Source: JBBIQV01 sp964555285 (GTDB taxonomy: Bacteria; Nitrospirota; Nitrospiria; Nitrospirales; Nitrospiraceae). Taken from it: a stretch of 64,000 bases of DNA. This document shows, one piece after another, positions 59,378 to 64,000 of the stretch; positions within the stretch are counted from its first letter, which is position 1, and each line of letters starts with the position of its first letter. The stretch lies in the NCBI GenBank assembly GCA_964555285.1, contig CAZKRM010000012.1, positions 21,074 to 85,073 of the forward strand. The letters run 5' to 3'. The position numbers were made by a program, and so were the translations under genes. Below the pieces are notes generated by a model. The model was not told the DNA's origin and searched no databases. It saw nothing but the letters and a program-made list of their open reading frames with translations.

Positions 59378-60115
59378 ATGAGTCAATTCATGAGAGGTTG
59401 TTTCATCACCGGAACCGACACCGGTGTCGGCAAGACGATGGTCACGGCCGCGTTGGCTCGCCATCTGACCGAACGCGGGCATTCTATCGGAGTGATGAAG
59501 CCGATTGAGACCGGCGTGGCTGGAGATGACCGCTTCGATTCGGATGCGGCGAGGCTCAAAGCCGCAGCCTCTGCGACGGAGTCGCTCGACCTGATCGGCC
59601 CCTATCGATTCTCCCCTCCCCTCGCGCCGCTGGCCGCAGCCCGAAAGACGGGAGTGACGATCGAGCTGGATCGGATCGTCCAGGCGTTTGATCGTGTGAG
59701 GGACCGGCATTCTATCAGCCTGGTTGAAGGCATCGGAGGAGTGATGGTGCCGATCGGCATCGACTGGGATGTGCGCGATCTGATGGTTCGGTTAGGCTTG
59801 CCCGTGCTGGTGGTAGGACAGGCCACGTTGGGAGGGGTGAACCACGCGCTGCTGACGCTGGATGCGCTCCGGCAACGAGGGCTTCGGATTGTTGCCCTGC
59901 TCTTGAATCGCCCTTCCCCGCTTGCGGCCGGCTCACACGAGACGGCGCAGACCGATTCCACGGTATCGCTGCTCAGAGAACGGAGCGGGGTCCCCGTCTT
60001 GGGCCCCCTGCCCTACGATCCTCACCTCGCCGGCTCCTGGACGGAACGAATCAGGGAGGTCTCCGCCGGTCCCTGCATCGCCGAATTGGCTAGGTTGCTG
60101 ACGACAGGCGCGTAA
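59378..60115 (+). CDS. bioD: Dethiobiotin synthetase
   Basis: 245 residues. P-loop GTDTGVGKT (11-20), conserved VMKPIETG, EGIGGVMVPI and GLRIVALLLN. It closes the ureido ring in the penultimate step of biotin synthesis (from DAPA, CO2 and ATP). The 3' end overlaps the convergent ThiE gene by 26 bases. Confidence 0.93.
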   Translation: MSQFMRGCFITGTDTGVGKTMVTAALARHLTERGHSIGVMKPIETGVAGDDRFDSDAARLKAAASATESLDLIGPYRFSPPLAPLAAARKTGVTIELDRIVQAFDRVRDRHSISLVEGIGGVMVPIGIDWDVRDLMVRLGLPVLVVGQATLGGVNHALLTLDALRQRGLRIVALLLNRPSPLAAGSHETAQTDSTVSLLRERSGVPVLGPLPYDPHLAGSWTERIREVSAGPCIAELARLLTTGA

Positions 60116-60737
60116 GAAAGTCGCGGATGGCCTGCGCGATGTCCGGCGCGTTGAGAATTGCCGAGATGACTGCCACACCGTCGGCACCGGCCTGTTGTAC
60201 CTGACCGGCAGTGTCCAGTGTGATGCCGCCGATGGCGAAGAGAGGCAACACCGTCAGCGGACGAACCGCCCGCAATCCCTCGATTCCCACCACAGCCTCG
60301 TGTTCCCTTTTCGTGCCGGTCGCGAAGAGAGGTCCGAATCCCAAGTAGTCCGGCCCACCGGCTGCCGCTTCTTTCACTTGATGCGGGGTGTGTGTCGAGA
60401 CGCCGATGATTTTGTCTGGACCGAGTAGCGCGCGGGCTTCCACCGGCGGGAGATCGGTCTGGCCGAGGTGAACCCCGTCCGCATCCACTGCCGACGCGAG
60501 ATCGCAGCGATCGTTCACGATGAACAGCGCGCCGCCATCTGCCGCCGCTCGCCGCAATGCGGTGGCCTGATGATACGCCTCTCGCATGGACGCGCGCTTG
60601 TCGCGGTATTGGAACAGGCGGACGCCGGCCTCGGCTGCTTCTTTCAGGATATCCACCAGGGAACGGGCCGGGCAGACGGATGGATCGAGAATGAGATACA
60701 GCCCTTGGAGGAGTGGCCGAGCACCAGAAGACATCAT
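60090..60737 (-). CDS. thiE: Thiamine-phosphate synthase
   Basis: 215 residues of the TIM-barrel ThiE fold: VRLFQYRDKR (Arg/Lys phosphate binding), NDRCDLASAVDADGVHLGQTD, STHTPHQVKEA, GPDYLGFGPLFATGTK, LFAIGGIT and ADGVAVISAI. It joins HMP-pyrophosphate with thiazole phosphate. Convergent with bioD. Confidence 0.93.
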   Translation of the reverse strand: MMSSGARPLLQGLYLILDPSVCPARSLVDILKEAAEAGVRLFQYRDKRASMREAYHQATALRRAAADGGALFIVNDRCDLASAVDADGVHLGQTDLPPVEARALLGPDKIIGVSTHTPHQVKEAAAGGPDYLGFGPLFATGTKREHEAVVGIEGLRAVRPLTVLPLFAIGGITLDTAGQVQQAGADGVAVISAILNAPDIAQAIRDFLTRLSSAT

Positions 60738-60887
60738 CGTGCCGCGATTCTAACCGGAATGGTCGGAGAGACTCCAGAGCAGAAGGGAGGTCATCACGTC
60801 GATGATCGTGCGTCGATCATCGAGAGCCGATGTACTCAACGCCTTTCGGCATCACAGAGGTTTTCACAGCCGTCTCCGTGTATAGCC

Positions 60888-60925
60888 GTTTCAATCCTCG
60901 CCCGCCCGTTCGAGCGGGCGCCACC
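60888..60925. CRISPR. Single CRISPR-repeat-like unit
   Basis: 38 bases with GTTTCAATCCTCGCCCGCCC and a hairpin (CGCCCGC ... GCGGGCG) look like a palindromic CRISPR repeat. A second possible but different repeat-like unit lies at about 60828-60860 (CTCAACGCCTTTCGGCATCA), with ~27 bases between. No array of identical repeats and no cas genes are visible; at best a relic. Confidence 0.35.
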
Positions 60926-60955
60926 AAAACACGTCGGAGTGTCCGGCAGCCAAAC

Positions 60956-63634
60956 TCAAGCTGCAAACTGACTGACCAATCCCACCAGCGTCATATTCTC
61001 GGCAATCGCGTCGTGCGGGATGAGGACATACTTCCACGGTTTACCGCCGTTGCTGAAATTGTGGGTTGTGGCATGACCGCACCAGGTGACAGCCGCATCT
61101 TTCTTGGCGAGAACCTCAGGCGTGGTCATTTCGTTCTTGGCCTTGGGTTCCAGCATGTAGATGCAGTCAGATATCTCAGCTACAAAATCAGGTTGATAGT
61201 CATGCGGGGAGACACCTAGCTTATAGGAAATCTGGAATTGACCTGAGGCCGGTCGAAACCACTTCTGTGAATCTCGGTCTAGGATAATGGCCAGCCGTCG
61301 TTCGGTGTCGGAATCGAATTTCAGGACGGAATACAGCCCTCGCTGAAATCCACCGAAGAGCATCTGTGAAATCCGCCCACGATCCTCGACCGTCTGCCGA
61401 AAGTCATGGGTCGGTTCACCATCTCTCGCCGTGTAGGCACTGGGCTTCAGAGCGGTGAACCCCTTGCTGACCACCACATCGTAGCCTGTGGCCTTCTCCC
61501 ATTGATGTTCCTGCATTTGTGCATGGACGAACGCGGCCAGCTGCTTCTGATGGTAGATCAGAACATTTCGGACATCCTCTTCTGAGCTCAGGTAGGATCG
61601 CAAATGCTTCACGAGCTGACCCGCGAGGTCGTAGAGTAGGTCGGAATGCTCATCGTAGGAGATATCATCGAAATCGACGAGGCCCCGGACCACGTAATCT
61701 TCCAACCGTTGTTCAGGCTGCATCCGTCCACCAAAGCTCAAGGTCTCCTGTTCGTGAGTCCGAAGATGCTGAATCAGCAGATCCCGTTCGACTGGCTGGT
61801 AGTGGATGTTCGAACAATCCAAGGCAAAAGCGTGAAAGCCGGTGGTCACCTCACCCTTCGGCACAACGAGAATTCTTGGAATATCGATCGTCTGCTGCAC
61901 GACGAGTTGAGCCGTCTTCGCCACAACGGAAGCTATACTCGGTGCGGGAATCATGCCCGGTAACGCCTGCTGAGAGGGCGTCAGCCATTCCTTCACTTCT
62001 TCGGCAATCTTGGTCTGAATTTCTGGCCTCAACAGGTAGTTGGATGCCGGAAGGTTCTCGTAGTTGTGGATCACTTTGTACGTTGCCTGAGCAATGGCCC
62101 GTTCTGCCTCGTCGGCAAAAATGGGGGTTGGAGGAGTAGGCGCGCCGGGAGAAACTGACAGGCCGGTCACGCTCAGTTGCTCCTCAATCTTTGATTGGGC
62201 GACCACCGTTCGGGTCTTTTGAAGATCGGTCGCCGGATCGAGAATGACCTGGGTCAGTCGGATCATGGAGTCGGGCTTGTTGGCTTCATCGATGATTTCC
62301 TGGAACCGGTCATGGGCCACAATGTTTAGACGGTCCACGGTGCTGACCCCGGTGCGCTTACCATAGGGAAGGCGGAGGCCACGTCCGATCGATTGCTCAA
62401 TCAATGTGCGCGCGTTAGCGGCTCGCAGCGGGACGATCGTATAGAGATTCGTGACATCCCAGCCTTCCTTCAGCATGTTGACGTGAATCACGATCTCGGT
62501 GGGTTCATCCGGGCTTTCGACGGCAAGCAGGCGCTGGACCATCTCGTCTTCTTCCGCGCCGGTCTTGCTGGAATCCACCTGAATGACCTTGTTCTTGTAT
62601 CGGCCTTCAAAAAACTGGGACGACTGAATCAATTGCATCAGTTGTCCCGCATGCGTCGTCTCACGGGCGATAATCAGCATGAAGGGCTTCACCACGCGCT
62701 GCCCTGTCTGCCTCGCGTAGGTTTCCAGTTCCACCTTGGTGTTCTCGTGGAGACGCACGCCATCTTCCAGCTTGATTTGCTCAAGATGAGCAGCGTTGAA
62801 CTGGCTGGGGTTGAAGTTCTTCTGCGTCACCACGGCCGGCTCTTTGACAAAACCATCGGCCATCGCCCTGGCCAACGAGTAATCATGAATCACGTTCTTG
62901 AACGGCACCGGGCCTTTGGCAGACTCCACGAATGGCGTAGCCGTGAGTTCCAACCCGAGGACCGGCTTCAACTCGTTGATCGCCCGTACGCCAGCCGACG
63001 CCCTATAGCGGTGGGATTCGTCCATGAGCAACACAAGATCATCAAGGCCCGCCAAATACTCGAAATAGCTCTGACCGATGTACTCAGACAGGCGCTTGAT
63101 CCGTGGAACTTTCCCGCCGCGGACTTCTGAGTTGATCTTCGAGATATTGAAGATGTTGATGTGCACTTCTTGCCCAAAGCCAGGCAAGGACGTGAGACGG
63201 GCTGCCACACCAGACTCGTAATTATCCCCAGTGATAATGGTCGGCGGCTCGGTGGCAAACTCGGCAATCCCAGTAAAGACGTACTTCGGCGTGTTTGGCG
63301 TAAAGTCGGCGATCAGCTTGTTGTAGATGGTCAGATTCGGCGCCAGCACGAAAAAGTGGTTGATCCCGTGCGCGAGATGCAGATAGCTGATGAAGGCACC
63401 CATGAGCCGTGTCTTGCCGACGCCGGTTGCTAGCGCGAAACAGAGCGAAGGAAAGTCTCGTTCAAAGTCGGTGACGGTCGGGAACTCACTCTTGATCGCG
63501 GCCAGCGCGGAGGCGATGTCCGCTCTCTTCTTGGGAGGGACAATCTCCGTGATCCGATCAAGGATCTCCAGCGATTGCCGCTGCGGAGGCCGCAGGCTCA
63601 ACCGTCCGGCTATGGCGTTGACGTGGCGGTTCAT
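60956..63634 (-). CDS. Type III restriction enzyme Res-like subunit (DEAD/DEAH helicase with PD-(D/E)xK nuclease)
   Basis: 892 residues. Helicase motifs: Walker A ATGVGKTR (~69-76), DESHR (~205), TATPF, EGWDV, and motif VI SIGRGLRLPYG. The C-terminus carries a PD-(D/E)xK nuclease signature (YQPDFVAEI ... YMLEPKAKNE). This is the Res layout of type III restriction enzymes, which need a Mod partner. No Mod gene is in the window downstream; one could lie beyond the window upstream of the DUF2283 gene. It is the last large gene here. Confidence 0.85.
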   Translation of the reverse strand: MNRHVNAIAGRLSLRPPQRQSLEILDRITEIVPPKKRADIASALAAIKSEFPTVTDFERDFPSLCFALATGVGKTRLMGAFISYLHLAHGINHFFVLAPNLTIYNKLIADFTPNTPKYVFTGIAEFATEPPTIITGDNYESGVAARLTSLPGFGQEVHINIFNISKINSEVRGGKVPRIKRLSEYIGQSYFEYLAGLDDLVLLMDESHRYRASAGVRAINELKPVLGLELTATPFVESAKGPVPFKNVIHDYSLARAMADGFVKEPAVVTQKNFNPSQFNAAHLEQIKLEDGVRLHENTKVELETYARQTGQRVVKPFMLIIARETTHAGQLMQLIQSSQFFEGRYKNKVIQVDSSKTGAEEDEMVQRLLAVESPDEPTEIVIHVNMLKEGWDVTNLYTIVPLRAANARTLIEQSIGRGLRLPYGKRTGVSTVDRLNIVAHDRFQEIIDEANKPDSMIRLTQVILDPATDLQKTRTVVAQSKIEEQLSVTGLSVSPGAPTPPTPIFADEAERAIAQATYKVIHNYENLPASNYLLRPEIQTKIAEEVKEWLTPSQQALPGMIPAPSIASVVAKTAQLVVQQTIDIPRILVVPKGEVTTGFHAFALDCSNIHYQPVERDLLIQHLRTHEQETLSFGGRMQPEQRLEDYVVRGLVDFDDISYDEHSDLLYDLAGQLVKHLRSYLSSEEDVRNVLIYHQKQLAAFVHAQMQEHQWEKATGYDVVVSKGFTALKPSAYTARDGEPTHDFRQTVEDRGRISQMLFGGFQRGLYSVLKFDSDTERRLAIILDRDSQKWFRPASGQFQISYKLGVSPHDYQPDFVAEISDCIYMLEPKAKNEMTTPEVLAKKDAAVTWCGHATTHNFSNGGKPWKYVLIPHDAIAENMTLVGLVSQFAA

Positions 63635-63649
63635 GGCATGACAGGCGGA

Positions 63650-63844
63650 CTAGGCCACGGCATATTCCAATGAGCGAGGATTTTCCATCCGCTTGGAGGC
63701 ATTCAGAATCTCGATGCCGACAACGTTGCCGTCCTTATCGTAGTCGAGGATGATGCCGGGCTTCTCCTCATCGCTTTCTTCTACAGGGGCGCTGCTGAAC
63801 TCAATGGTCAGCACGTCCACTTCCTGGTCGTATTTCACTTTCAT
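63650..63844 (-). CDS. DUF2283 protein
   Basis: 64 residues: MKVKYDQEVDVLTIEFSSAPVEESDEEKPGIILDYDKDGNVVGIEILNASKRM is the DUF2283 family pattern. Members often stand beside toxin-antitoxin or restriction genes. The gene is 15 bases before the Res gene, so one operon is likely. The ATG is preceded by CGGGAGG. Confidence 0.85.
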   Translation of the reverse strand: MKVKYDQEVDVLTIEFSSAPVEESDEEKPGIILDYDKDGNVVGIEILNASKRMENPRSLEYAVA

Positions 63845-63892
63845 GATGACCTCCCGCTCAATGCCGGTTCATGTTGGAGGCATTGCCTCATT

Positions 63893-63953
63893 AACGATCG
63901 TCATTCCCGCGAAAGAACGATCGTCATTCCCGCGAAAGCGGGAATCTAGTGTA
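63893..63953. repeat. REP-like repeat with tandem 23-bp duplication
   Basis: A 23-base unit (AACGATCGTCATTCCCGCGAAAG) occurs twice in tandem (63893-63915, 63916-63938) and is followed by GCGGGAATC, which makes a hairpin with the second copy. The core GTCATTCCCGCG is shared with the element at 14063. Beyond it, 63954-64000 contains TGTCCA ... TGGACA, a short inverted repeat, and no gene. Confidence 0.7.
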
Positions 63954-64000
63954 GTGTCCAAGAATTAACTGGACAGTTGTTTCTTCTTCTTCTTTCGTGT

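Noticed and set aside
60830..61219. 129-codon frame over the CRISPR-like unit
   Set aside because: Overlaps the Res gene antisense and reads through repeat-like sequence; typical spurious protein.

Overview
The window looks like a chromosomal stretch from a GC-rich Nitrospira-like bacterium (Nitrospirota). This is an inference from gene content and typical Nitrospira-style sequences: a copper nitrite reductase (NirK type) beside a Crp/Fnr regulator, a two-CCG (HdrB/SdhE-like) protein and a separate SdhB-like iron-sulfur protein, a PDH operon ending in lipA, a GlmL/DUF6754 membrane-protein operon, and dispersed hairpin repeats. No rRNA or tRNA gene was seen.

Layout. 1-8.7 kb: end of a transketolase, Crp/Fnr regulator, NirK, secreted or periplasmic proteins, cupin, HdrB/SdhE-like protein, HDOD protein and soluble transhydrogenase. 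8.9-12.2 kb: a very large MalT/BTAD-type regulator. 12.2-14.6 kb: a cassette resembling the target and accessory half of a diversity-generating retroelement (DUF1566 protein, GC-rich hairpin, Avd-like four-helix protein, second orphan DUF1566 C-terminus) with no reverse transcriptase in view. 14.6-20.1 kb: a FadL-type pseudogene broken by two in-frame stops, a TPR/2OG oxygenase, a PilZ protein and a small toxin-antitoxin pair. 20.4-29.4 kb, mostly minus strand: AsmA-like protein, M24 peptidase, SdhB-like protein, archease and an RtcB RNA ligase that carries a 504-residue intein.

29.6-37.5 kb is an accessory island: MFS transporter, cyclophilin, several toxin-antitoxin modules, a decayed REP-associated transposase, a TraT-like lipoprotein, a GTGA microsatellite, an IS remnant, and orphan 3' gene ends, including two extra copies of the 3' end of the Memo-like gene. 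37.5-45.9 kb (minus strand) is a tightly packed operon for a GlmL-type actin-fold ATPase, a barrel-sandwich/KOW protein, a DUF6754 membrane protein and three other membrane proteins, with a Memo-domain gene at its end. It is the best candidate here for an undescribed membrane-associated system.

46.3-47.0 kb is a VapBC-type pair between repeats. 47.2-54.4 kb (minus strand) encodes desaturase, Mrp ATPase, Rieske ferredoxin, the pyruvate dehydrogenase E1 alpha and beta subunits, two small unknowns, E2 and lipoyl synthase. 54.6-60.7 kb has a bifunctional proline-catabolic enzyme, an SDR, BioD and ThiE. The window ends with a lone type III restriction (Res) subunit, a DUF2283 protein and REP-like repeats.
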